Positions 1-8,239 of a stretch of 64,000 nt of DNA are shown here, in pieces; the first letter of the stretch is position 1, and each line of letters begins with the position of its first letter. The DNA is from Anabaena sp. UHCC 0187. GTDB lineage: Bacteria > Cyanobacteriota > Cyanobacteriia > Cyanobacteriales > Nostocaceae. The stretch lies in NCBI RefSeq assembly GCF_009712035.1, contig NZ_VILB01000008.1, forward strand, positions 40,932 through 104,931. The letters run 5' to 3'. The position numbers and the translations under genes were made by a program. The notes beneath the pieces were generated by a model. It saw only the letters and a program-made list of their open reading frames with translations, made no database searches and had not been told where the DNA came from.

Positions 1-817
1 TCATGTGTTTACTAATTGCTATTGCTCGATGTTTGTCAATGGTAAAAGTATCATCATCAAACATATACTCCCGCACCTTGTCCCCAAAGAGAACCTTAGC
101 CTCTTCCATTTCTCTGCCTACGGCATCGGGGCTTTTATGACGGTATAAATGTCCGCCAATAGTTTGCGGCCACAAACAAAAAGTACATTTTGCCGGACAA
201 CCACGCCCAGTATAAAAAGAAATATAAGGATGTTGCAAATAGCCAATAAAATATTTGCTAATATCCAAATCACGGGCATAAACTGGTAACACACTGGGCA
301 TAGCATCCCAGTCATGAATTAAAGGACGTTCTTCAGTTTGGTGGATATTTCCCAACTTATCCCGGTAACTCAAACCCTTGATTTCATCCCAAGGTTTCCC
401 CTCTGCCAACTCCTTACAAGTATAATCAAATTCATTGCGGCAGACAAAATCAATTACTGGATTTTCCCGCAAAGTTTCTTCTGGTAAAACCGCAACGTGC
501 GCCCCCACAAAGCCAATTTGCACATTAGGGTTTTGCGCTTTGATCGTTTCTGCACACTTAACATCATTCGCCAAAGAAGGCGTGCTAGTGTGCATAATTA
601 CCAATTCGTAATCCTTGGCAATTTTTAACACATCATCCACAGTTTGCCCGTGGGGAGGTGCATCAACTAACCTACTGCCAGGAACTAAAGCCGCTGGTTG
701 TGCTAACCAAGTGGGATACCAAAAAGAAGTAATTTCTCGTTTTGCTTGATATCGCGCCCCTGCACCACCATCAAAACCATCAAAAGATGGTGGACTCAGA
801 AATAAAGTAGTTTTCAT
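1..817 (-). CDS. hpnJ: Hopanoid-associated radical SAM protein HpnJ (3' end cut by window edge)
   Basis: About 272 N-terminal residues are visible; the frame stays open to base 1, so the C-terminal part is missing. The start is the ATG at 817, preceded by a GAGAGA ribosome site. The protein begins MKTTLFLSPPSFDG, has a B12-binding-like N-terminal region, and then a radical-SAM iron-sulfur motif CPAKCTFC (CX3CX2C) at about residue 204. This start and motif match the HpnJ family, radical SAM enzymes linked to hopanoid modification. The gene lies about 90 bases downstream of a squalene/phytoene synthase-like gene on the same strand, which fits a hopanoid operon. The reaction is inferred from the family. 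Confidence in the family is good. Confidence 0.82.
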   Translation of the reverse strand, partial: MKTTLFLSPPSFDGFDGGAGARYQAKREITSFWYPTWLAQPAALVPGSRLVDAPPHGQTVDDVLKIAKDYELVIMHTSTPSLANDVKCAETIKAQNPNVQIGFVGAHVAVLPEETLRENPVIDFVCRNEFDYTCKELAEGKPWDEIKGLSYRDKLGNIHQTEERPLIHDWDAMPSVLPVYARDLDISKYFIGYLQHPYISFYTGRGCPAKCTFCLWPQTIGGHLYRHKSPDAVGREMEEAKVLFGDKVREYMFDDDTFTIDKHRAIAISKHM

Positions 818-872
818 GAATATCTCTCACACACAAATTTTTATTTTGGTAATATACAATTGTTTCCTCTTA

Positions 873-905
873 CCTGTTCCCCGTTCCCCGTTTCCTGTTC
901 CCTCT
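873..905. repeat. Short tandem repeat of TTCCCCG/TTCCCTG heptamers
   Basis: Four to five imperfect seven-base units lie between the two hopanoid genes. The same unit recurs near 4425, 18040, 38700 and 56800, which is typical of the STRR repeats of heterocystous cyanobacteria. Confidence 0.7.
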
Positions 906-908
906 GAC

Positions 909-1739
909 CTAACTAGCTTTGACGTTCACACCCATGAGGTTTTCAATCAGGGAAATAACATCACTGCGGCTGAGTTTTTCCTTACCACTGGCTAAAGCAT
1001 CAAGAGTACCATGAGCTAAAGCTAGAGGAATTTGGCAAAATTGCAAAGCTGGCCCCTCTGGCAAAGAGTTGGTATAAGCATCTGCTAAGATAAGATTGCG
1101 ACGGGCATATTCTTGGAGATGATCGTTATCCCAACCCACGGGAGAAAAGCTGACCCCACGGGTTAAATCCTCAGAATTGTTCCGCAGAATATTTACTGCT
1201 TGCAAACCCCTACCAAATCCTATGGCTTGAGTGCGGTTGCTTTGAGTTCCATCATACCAGTTCCATAAATCCGAGAGTAACAAGCCTACCGCACCCGCTA
1301 CTCCAAATGTATAACGGTCTAAATCAGCTTCTGTTTCTATTTTCCAATTTCTATCTGCCCAGTAAGCCATTCTATCAGCCATTGCGGCTGTTGCATCCCA
1401 AATCCGGGGAGCAATGCTTTCAGGTGCTAATATTGACCATTCTCTAATGCGTAAGCTGACTTCCTGTAAAGAATTTTCGTATCCGTCAAATCCCACAGAA
1501 AAAGCATCAAGGGGAAAACCATCTACTCCAGCTTGTAATGTCAGACTAATATTTTGCAATAGGTGTTTTTTAGTCTCATTATCCAATTTTGGATCATCTT
1601 CAATTTGATCAATTGCCCGCATACACAAGTATGCTGATGCTACCGCTTCTTGCAATCCTGATGGTAAAATACTAATTGGGATATAAAAAGTTCGACTAGT
1701 GTCTTTGAGGATTTGCAAAGCATCTCCACGTAAATCCAT
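909..1739 (-). CDS. Squalene/phytoene synthase family protein
   Basis: A 276-residue trans-isoprenyl diphosphate synthase-type protein predicted to condense two prenyl diphosphates (farnesyl or geranylgeranyl) head to head. I chose ATG 1739 (MDLRGDALQIL) over the upstream ATG at 1775 because a GAGGAG ribosome site sits just before it. The substrate-binding region carries the first acidic motif DQIED and the family sequence SRTFY near the N-terminus. The second motif reads NNSED in the context NILRNNSEDLTRG, so the first Asp of the usual DxxED is Asn. It precedes hpnJ on the same strand, so squalene formation for hopanoids is more likely than carotenoid synthesis. Which prenyl substrate it uses cannot be told from sequence. 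Confidence 0.85.
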   Translation of the reverse strand: MDLRGDALQILKDTSRTFYIPISILPSGLQEAVASAYLCMRAIDQIEDDPKLDNETKKHLLQNISLTLQAGVDGFPLDAFSVGFDGYENSLQEVSLRIREWSILAPESIAPRIWDATAAMADRMAYWADRNWKIETEADLDRYTFGVAGAVGLLLSDLWNWYDGTQSNRTQAIGFGRGLQAVNILRNNSEDLTRGVSFSPVGWDNDHLQEYARRNLILADAYTNSLPEGPALQFCQIPLALAHGTLDALASGKEKLSRSDVISLIENLMGVNVKAS

Positions 1740-2480
1740 TTTGTTAACTCCTCTCTTTATTTTCACACCACACACAATTCGGATTTTTTTTGATGATACT
1801 GGCTTTAGTTTTTACTAAACCTTAAAAACCATAGATACCCTAGTATTTAATCTAGGAATTAACAGTTTATGGTGTCGTACTTAACATAAGTCTCAAGTTT
1901 ATCAAAGTTTAGTATAGTATATAAGGTTTTGGTAACAACAACTTTGGCTATAAATTTAGACAGAGCAAACCCCAAGTTTTGAGTATAAAAAAAATATTAT
2001 TGCTTAATATTAACTCAACTTAATTTACTGCTAATCCGCTGGAGGAACAAAATTTGTCGAGATTTTGAGTCTATTACCATCACCTACAAGTTTTTATTAA
2101 CGCAATATTCGACACTAAGTATAATATTGATACTATAAAAACTGTATCTTATCTCATTTTTCACAAAAAATAACCTACACACCTATTTTTTTGCTTTAGT
2201 CTTGCTTGTTACCTATCTCTACTAGGAAGTATGGCTATCCACAGTCAGTTATCACAAATGAAATAGGATATTTATATAAATAGTGAATTTTGTCCAAAAG
2301 TGTTCATTTTGTGTAAAGTATATGCAGGTAAATGGCAAAATATCACATTCATTCCCAAAAATTGGCTAAAATCTACCTGATAGACCTTAATTCAATCAGG
2401 GCAGTGTCAATAAATTACTCAGAATTCAGCTATTGTCAACGTACCTACAACATCCCTAGTTTAATATTTTAGAGGTATCA
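1740..2480. other. Gene-free divergent intergenic region
   Basis: About 740 AT-rich bases separate the squalene synthase-like gene (minus) from the NYN gene (plus). It must hold both promoters. I found no convincing ORF, RNA gene or strong hairpin in it. Confidence 0.5.
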
Positions 2481-3170
2481 ATGGAGTTTAATAATCTTAG
2501 CAAAAAAACAAACGAATATAAAGAACTTAAAGAAAAACCTCAAAGACATTATCCCCCTACTAAAGGTAGTCTTAAAGCTAAAGAACCTAATCCAGTCAAT
2601 AATAGTACCCTGAGTGATGATGACAATCGTGGTCGAGTAGCAATTTTTATTGATGGCTTAAATCTATTTCATGCCGCATTGCAACTAGGAATTGAAATTG
2701 ACTATGTAAAATTGCTTTGTCGTTTAACTAAAAGTTCTCGATTATTACGTGCCTTCTTTTATACGGGAATGGACAGTGGCAACGAAAAGCAACAGGGATT
2801 TCTTTTATGGATGCGTCGTAACGGCTATCGTGTAGTTACTAAAGATATGAGTGTAGTTGTAGATAATTACAAAAGACCAAATCTGAATGTAGAAATTGCC
2901 GTTGATATGATTACTTTAGCACCCTATTATGATACAGCTATTTTAGTTAGTGGGGATGGAGATCTATCTTATGCGGTTAATGCCGTTAGTCGGATAGGAG
3001 CTAGAGTAGAAGTAATTGGTTTGCAAACAACAACTAGCGATAGCGAAGCCCGATCTAGAAATTACCTTATTGATGTGGCTGATGAATTCATAGATTTTGA
3101 TAGTATGAAACAACACATTCAAAAAGATTCTTGTATCGGTTATAGTTACCGAACTCCTTCTAATTACTAG
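2481..3170 (+). CDS. NYN-domain (LabA/DUF88-like) protein
   Basis: A 229-residue protein. Residues 1-50 are polar and probably disordered. From about residue 52 there is a NYN (PIN-like) domain: VAIFIDGLNLFHA with the first acidic residue, AVDMITLAPYYDTAILVSGDGDL with further Asp residues, and a final strand around ARVEVIGL. These Asp residues are the expected metal-binding set for an RNase-like fold. The cyanobacterial members include LabA, known for affecting circadian gene expression, but I cannot say this is the orthologue. It stands alone, with a small hairpin after its stop. RNA binding or cleavage is inferred from the fold. Confidence 0.8.
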   Translation: MEFNNLSKKTNEYKELKEKPQRHYPPTKGSLKAKEPNPVNNSTLSDDDNRGRVAIFIDGLNLFHAALQLGIEIDYVKLLCRLTKSSRLLRAFFYTGMDSGNEKQQGFLLWMRRNGYRVVTKDMSVVVDNYKRPNLNVEIAVDMITLAPYYDTAILVSGDGDLSYAVNAVSRIGARVEVIGLQTTTSDSEARSRNYLIDVADEFIDFDSMKQHIQKDSCIGYSYRTPSNY

Positions 3171-3255
3171 CTTTAAATTCCCAGTACCTAATTTTTTGTG
3201 ATACCAAATATAAAATACTTGTAAATTCTGGGGTCTTAGATATTTATTACGCTAT

Positions 3256-3278
3256 CCTCAAACTCAAAAAATTTGAGG
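3256..3278 (+). terminator. Candidate hairpin after the NYN gene
   Basis: A 7-bp perfect stem (CCTCAAA / TTTGAGG) with a 9-base loop lies about 85 bases after the stop codon. There is no clean T-run after it, so terminator function is only possible. Confidence 0.3.
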
Positions 3279-3579
3279 TACTTAATGTTGCATTTTATTT
3301 GGCACTTTTTTAAAATCTATGCTATATCAGTGTAGAAATAGCTAATTAACATTAACAAGTATAATCACCATACTTTAAAATTCAGTTTTAAGTAAAGTAT
3401 GATTGCTGATTAATGTGTTGTTAGTATTCACTTAAAATGTATCCTCAATAGATACAGCAGAATTCAGGAGTCAGGAGTAAAACCTGCTTCATGCTTGATA
3501 TCCCAGCGTGGCCTATGCCTACGACAGCTACGCTAAAGCCGTATTTCCTATAACTTATATTATTAAAGGAGTAGGTACT

Positions 3580-3903
3580 GTGAATCAAATTCAGTTAACT
3601 TTAGTTATTAGCTATGTCCTAATGACTGGCTATTTTTTTACCAATTGGTTAACCTTTTCTCTCCGTCATCCTACATCTTCTCCAGAGGATAAATTTTTCT
3701 CCTTTATCATGTTTATTATCACCACTATTTTGTGGCCTGTAGTAATTGTGATTTCTTGCTTAGAAATCCTTAAAAAAGGCAAGTTAGAATTTACTATGGT
3801 AGTTCCTGTGCTTTTAGCAATATTCGCGTTTAGTATTTCCTACTATTTAAGTTCGGTACATGAACATTGGCTGTGTTATTATGATCTTTTTTGCCATGCT
3901 TAA
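3580..3903 (+). CDS. Small hypothetical membrane protein
   Basis: About 107 residues if started at the GTG at 3580, which has an AAAGGAG ribosome site 9 bases upstream. The upstream ATG at 3508 lies inside a dispersed repeat and is unlikely to be used. Three hydrophobic stretches are visible: around LTLVISYVLMTGYFF, FIMFIITTILWPVVIVIS, and VVPVLLAIFAFSISYYL. The C-terminus ends CYYDLFCHA. I do not recognise the family. It has no operon partner. Calling it a real gene rests on the ribosome site and the coherent membrane topology. Confidence 0.6.
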   Translation: MNQIQLTLVISYVLMTGYFFTNWLTFSLRHPTSSPEDKFFSFIMFIITTILWPVVIVISCLEILKKGKLEFTMVVPVLLAIFAFSISYYLSSVHEHWLCYYDLFCHA

Positions 3904-3992
3904 ATAACCATCGTAACTGGTTTTGAATTTTGAATTGCTTATTGTTTTTTTTAAAGTCTACATCTGGAAATCTGACTCCCTGAATTTAAACT

Positions 3993-4382
3993 TTAATCAT
4001 CTTCATATTCTGCCCAAGAATTAGCAGTTTCCGATACAGCAACCTTAAGTTTTATATCATTCGATAACCGCTTTTTAGTTTCGTCATAAATATATTTAGC
4101 AATCATTTCCGCCGTTGTTTCATATTCAGGTGGCATCACCTCATTTAAAATACAATGATCTAGCCCTCCCTGAGTCATATCTTTTTTAGCCCAACGTAAA
4201 CTTCTAAAATCAGCCACCATAACTGGGTGAGGACAGTATTCTGAGGAATGCAAAGTTGATGACTGCGCTTCAATTCTCACCTTATAAGTATGTCCGTGCA
4301 TTCTCCCACAAGGACCATTATAGTCTTTGATATAGTGGGCGCTATCAAAGGTAAATTCTGTACTTAGTTTCCATTTTGGCAT
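3993..4382 (-). CDS. queD: 6-carboxytetrahydropterin synthase (QueD/PTPS family)
   Basis: A 129-residue protein of the PTPS/QueD family, full length for the family. QueD converts dihydroneopterin triphosphate to 6-carboxy-tetrahydropterin in the cytoplasm, the first committed step after GTP cyclohydrolase in 7-deazaguanine (queuosine) synthesis. Zinc ligands are visible: His in FDSAHYI and the pair in MHGHTYKV. The catalytic Cys is in CGRMHGH, with the Asp-His pair in GLDHCILNE and a Glu near the C-terminus in VSETANSWAEYE. The Cys spacing (CxxxHGH) favours QueD over eukaryotic-type PTPS. No other queuosine gene is adjacent. Confidence 0.85.
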   Translation of the reverse strand: MPKWKLSTEFTFDSAHYIKDYNGPCGRMHGHTYKVRIEAQSSTLHSSEYCPHPVMVADFRSLRWAKKDMTQGGLDHCILNEVMPPEYETTAEMIAKYIYDETKKRLSNDIKLKVAVSETANSWAEYEDD

Positions 4383-4583
4383 CTTGATATACTCTTTGCT
4401 AATTGGTAATTGGGAAAATTCTTCCCCCTGTTCCCTGTTCCCTAAATATGCAATTTAACCTAAATTTGTACTGATGTTAACTCAATCTTTGCTCATTGGA
4501 TCTGCCTTAGTTAGAAGATGGTGAGGATACGATAAAAAACACACAGTATATCTATCAGGTTATAGATGTATACAGGATTCCAA

Positions 4584-5111
4584 ATGCTTGAAGTTATTGC
4601 TGTTGCTGGGCTATTACTGATTCTTGGCGATTTTGTTTCTACCTTCTTCTATCATGTCCCTGAACACGTTTTTGGTAGCCTCCACCTGACAACTCATCAT
4701 TCCTGGAAAAAGAATTTTCGCCACTATGCTATTTTAACATTTAATCCCCAGGTGCTTTTAGATGGGATTTTGGGAGCTTTGCCCTATTTACTAGTAGCCG
4801 TTTGGTTATGGCAGTTATCACCCATAGGCGTAATTTGTGGTTTGTTGCTTGGGCAGTTCCATGTGTGGTGGAGACACGTAATTTCTTTAGGGTGGCAAAC
4901 ACCTCAAGCTGTAACGGTTTTGTGTAAATTTTTATTTGTTACTACGCCGGAACAACACTGGTTACATCACCAAAAAACTAACATGGGTTTCGGGGATATT
5001 TTCACGTTTTTTGACCAACCTGCAAAAATTTGGCTGCGTTGGTTGCGGTTACTGAGAATGTATTGGCGTTCTGATCCGGAAACTCACATTTCTCGATCAA
5101 CTCGATTTTGA
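4584..5111 (+). CDS. Fatty acid hydroxylase/sterol desaturase-like membrane protein
   Basis: About 175 residues starting at ATG 4584, which has AGGA six bases upstream; ATG 4566 is an in-frame alternative. The protein has several membrane segments and the His clusters of the di-iron fatty-acid hydroxylase superfamily: HVPEH, HLTTHHSWKKNFRH, WWRH and EQHWLHHQ. These are expected to bind two irons on the cytoplasmic face and support oxygen-dependent hydroxylation or desaturation of a lipid. At about 175 residues it is short for the superfamily but keeps all the clusters. The substrate is unknown. Neighbours give no hint. Confidence 0.7.
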   Translation: MLEVIAVAGLLLILGDFVSTFFYHVPEHVFGSLHLTTHHSWKKNFRHYAILTFNPQVLLDGILGALPYLLVAVWLWQLSPIGVICGLLLGQFHVWWRHVISLGWQTPQAVTVLCKFLFVTTPEQHWLHHQKTNMGFGDIFTFFDQPAKIWLRWLRLLRMYWRSDPETHISRSTRF

Positions 5112-5199
5112 CTAGAATTACCGACTTAAAATATTGAGTGTGTTAAAAGTATGGTTAATTATGGATGTCACCATTAAAACCTTACACGTTTAACAATCA

Positions 5200-7287
5200 A
5201 TGGTTAATTCTAGTCTTGTTGCCACAGTCTATGTTAATTCCGTTACGGGAAATGATGCTAATACGGGTTCTCGGTCTACGCCATTAAAAACTATTACCCG
5301 CGCCCTCAAGCAAGGGAAAGCATCAACAATTATTCAGTTGTCCACAGGCACTTATAGCACAGCCAATGGCGAAGTCTTTCCCCTAGTCATTCCACCGGGA
5401 GTATTGGTAGTAGGAAATGAGGCCAATAAAGGTCAGGAAATTATCATTTCTGGCAGTGGGGAATATCAAAGCCCTAGTTTCGGAGTCCAGAATATAACTT
5501 TACTATTACTAGGTGATGCCAGTCTCTTAGGTGTTACCGTGATTAATAATTCACTTAAAGGTACTGGTGTTTGGATTGAGTCATCAATACCTACCATAGC
5601 TAATAGTACATTTAAGAACTGTACTAGGGAAGGAATTTTTACCACTGGCAATGCTAAACCGGGTATTGTGGATAATTTGTTTATTAACAATAAGGTGAGT
5701 GGATTAGTCATCGCTAAAAATAGTAAAGGGGAAATATTGCGGAATGTATTTCAAAATAACGGTTTGGGTATAGCGATTAGTGATTTTGCTGCCCCTTTAA
5801 TCGCCAATAATAAACTTTCAGCCAATGGCACAGCGATCGCCCTTTCTAGGGATGCTAAACCAGTATTACGCCGGAATCTGATTGCTAATAATATCCAAGG
5901 TGGTCTATTGATAAATGGTAATGCTATTCCCGATTTAGGAAGTCCTCAAGATCCTGCTGACAATATTTTTCGGGAACAGGGTAAATTCGATTTACAAAAT
6001 GTCACAGATCAGAAAATCATGTCCGTCGGTAATCAGTTAAGCCCTCCCCAGGTAATGGGGGCAATAGATTTTATGGCTGCTACCATTGACACCCCCAGTC
6101 AAATAGGAGTTAGCACCAGGTTTGCTGATTTAGAGGGACATTGGGCGGCAGCTTTTGTGGAGTCCTTGGTGAGTAAAGGTTTTATTAGTGGCTTTCCTGA
6201 TGGGACTTTTCAACCAGCCACACCAATTACCCGCGCCCAATATGCGGCTTTGATGACTAAAACATTTGAACTACCTGAAAGTAATCAATTAGATAGATTC
6301 AAAGATGTCAAATCAAACTTTTGGGCTGCTAAAGCCATAGCCAGTACGGCGGATCAAGGCTTTTTGAAGGGCTTTCCTGATGGGACATTTCGACCGGAAA
6401 ATAACTTAACAAAAATTCAAGCTCTAGTCTCCATTGTCAACGGTTTAAACTTGAATGGTGGTAATCCTAACGTCTTAATGGTATACCGTGATCGCGCCCA
6501 AATTCCTAGTTACGCTACCAACGCCACCACCGTAGCTACGCAAAAACTATTAGTAGTTAATTATCCCCAAGTGGATCAATTAGAACCACTGCGAGAAATT
6601 ACCCGCGCTGAAGTTGCCGTTCTCATTTATCAGGCATTAGTCGCTACAGGTCAAGAAAATCCTCTTCCCTCTCCCTATATTGTCAAACCAGAGACAGAGA
6701 TTCCCTCTTTTTCCGATATTGTCGGACATTGGGCAGAACCATTTATTCGAGCATTGGTTAGTATGAACTTAACCCAGGGTTTTGCTGATGGTACATACCA
6801 ACCAGATCAAGCCATGACTCGCGCCCAATACACAGCTTTAATCGCTGCGGCCTTTAATCCCCCAGCCAAACGCCCGTCCCCAGAATTTATAGATATACCC
6901 CAGAATTTTTGGGCAGCTAACGCCATCGAAATAGCAGCCAGAGGCGGTTTTGTAGGCGGATTTAGCGATCGCACCTTCCGTCCTACCCAAAACGTCCAAC
7001 GGCTACAAGTCATAGTCTCCTTAGTCAACGGACTGGGACTTTCGCCAACTGCCCAAAAAGCCGTAACCTATGTTGACCAAGATAAAATTCCCGAATATGC
7101 CCGGACAGCAGTTACCATAGCTACCCAGCAAAAAATTATTGTTAATTATCCAGATCCCAATTTGCTGGCACCAACCAGGGAAGCCACCCGTGCCGAAGTT
7201 GCGGCTATGGTCTATCAGGCATTAGTAGCCAGTCAACGCACTAAAGTTATCAACTCACCATATATTGTTTTGCAGATCAGCAATTGA
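5200..7287 (+). CDS. DUF1565 beta-helix protein with six SLH-type modules
   Basis: A 695-residue protein. Residues about 10-295 form a DUF1565/parallel beta-helix region, with VYVNSVTGNDANTGS at the start and repeated N-x-F-x-N-N type coils. Residues 306-675 hold two tandem triplets of S-layer homology modules starting near 306, 366, 427, 502, 561 and 623; typical signatures are GHWA and GFPDGTFQP. SLH modules bind cell-wall polymers, so a surface or periplasmic location is expected. No signal peptide is visible at the N-terminus, which is odd; the start may be wrong or export may be atypical. It is related in its N-terminal half to the gene at 8240-9805. The two triplets look like an internal duplication. 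Confidence 0.82.
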   Translation: MVNSSLVATVYVNSVTGNDANTGSRSTPLKTITRALKQGKASTIIQLSTGTYSTANGEVFPLVIPPGVLVVGNEANKGQEIIISGSGEYQSPSFGVQNITLLLLGDASLLGVTVINNSLKGTGVWIESSIPTIANSTFKNCTREGIFTTGNAKPGIVDNLFINNKVSGLVIAKNSKGEILRNVFQNNGLGIAISDFAAPLIANNKLSANGTAIALSRDAKPVLRRNLIANNIQGGLLINGNAIPDLGSPQDPADNIFREQGKFDLQNVTDQKIMSVGNQLSPPQVMGAIDFMAATIDTPSQIGVSTRFADLEGHWAAAFVESLVSKGFISGFPDGTFQPATPITRAQYAALMTKTFELPESNQLDRFKDVKSNFWAAKAIASTADQGFLKGFPDGTFRPENNLTKIQALVSIVNGLNLNGGNPNVLMVYRDRAQIPSYATNATTVATQKLLVVNYPQVDQLEPLREITRAEVAVLIYQALVATGQENPLPSPYIVKPETEIPSFSDIVGHWAEPFIRALVSMNLTQGFADGTYQPDQAMTRAQYTALIAAAFNPPAKRPSPEFIDIPQNFWAANAIEIAARGGFVGGFSDRTFRPTQNVQRLQVIVSLVNGLGLSPTAQKAVTYVDQDKIPEYARTAVTIATQQKIIVNYPDPNLLAPTREATRAEVAAMVYQALVASQRTKVINSPYIVLQISN

Positions 7288-7418
7288 CAAGTAGAATGAG
7301 AAACACTGCCTATCAATTTTGCCGCTGGTGAAAAAAAACACTCATGTAGCTAAAAATACGTTAGGCTAGATGCGATGGGTGAAATGTTTATACCTATTGC
7401 CATAGAAACTTACAGCCC

Positions 7419-8099
7419 ATGTTAACAACAGCCCCGGTTACTCCAACTTTTGCGGCTCCTGCCGAATTAGCAGCTAAATTATTAACTCACTACAGTTTTG
7501 ATCTCAATGGGTATAATGCCAGTGAGTTAATTAGCCGCTGGCAATCAGAATATCCCATTCATTGGTTACACTTGGCGGTGATAGAAGCTTTGTATCAAGG
7601 ACGTTATAAAGCTATATCTGTACAGCAAATTTTGACCTTTTGGCGGCGTAGGGGAGAGACAACATATCATTTCAACATGGAATTTGAGCGCATGATTTGC
7701 AGCAAATTCCCCGAACGTCTCACTTCTCCCTCTCTCCCAGTTTTACCACCACCTGAACAGGAGATCAGGACTGAAAAATATAAACATCCTCAATTATTAC
7801 CAGCCGAAGTTAGTTATAAGTATCAAATAAATAATAATTTACAGCGTACAGTCGCAACCTGGGACTCTGACCAAGAAAATCTAGTCCCTACACCTCCTTC
7901 TTTTCAATTAACAGCAGAAGTAAGTCAACAGGAAATTATTGAGAGTATTTCATATGAACCAACACCACAGCTAATGTTAGCAGCAACGGCCAATCATCCC
8001 CCCATTGGTCAGTTTATGCCCCAAAAAAGCGATCGCACCGAATCTTTTACATCCAAACTCAAAGCCCTCACTAGTGAAAGCTTGGAGTTTGTATTTTAG
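7419..8099 (+). CDS. Conserved hypothetical protein, possible DnaD-like helical domain
   Basis: A 226-residue protein of unknown function. Residues about 12-95 are a compact, probably helical region including ELISRWQSEYPIHWLHLAVIE and VQQILTFWRRRGET. This pattern faintly resembles the C-terminal domain of DnaD-type replication proteins, where a helix ends in a W near a basic patch. The resemblance is by eye only. Residues 100-226 are Pro/Gln/Ser-rich and probably unstructured. No signal peptide or membrane segment is seen. It is followed directly by a purine-rich repeat, and it is transcribed away from the SLH gene's stop by about 130 bases. Confidence 0.6.
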   Translation: MLTTAPVTPTFAAPAELAAKLLTHYSFDLNGYNASELISRWQSEYPIHWLHLAVIEALYQGRYKAISVQQILTFWRRRGETTYHFNMEFERMICSKFPERLTSPSLPVLPPPEQEIRTEKYKHPQLLPAEVSYKYQINNNLQRTVATWDSDQENLVPTPPSFQLTAEVSQQEIIESISYEPTPQLMLAATANHPPIGQFMPQKSDRTESFTSKLKALTSESLEFVF

Positions 8100-8239
8100 G
8101 GAGTCAGGAGTAGGAGTCAGGAGTCAGGAGTCAGGACGAAGAAGGAAGAAAGAAGAAGGAAGAAAGAAGAAGGAAGAAAGAAGAAGGAAGAAAGAAGAAG
8201 GAAGAAGGAAGAAAGAAGAAGGAAGAAGGAAGAAAGAAA
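8100..8239. repeat. AGTCAGG heptamers followed by purine-only GAAGGAAGAAA repeats
   Basis: Just after the stop of the 7419 gene there are about four AGTCAGG-type heptamers and then about 100 bases made only of G and A in units like AAGAAGGAAGAAAG. An apparent ORF of Arg/Lys/Glu repeats through it is an artefact. The repeat abuts the stop codon of the convergent gene at 8240. Confidence 0.8.

Noticed and set aside
8100..8239. CRISPR-like array
   Set aside because: The units are 7 to 14 bases with no unique spacers, so they are simple tandem repeats.
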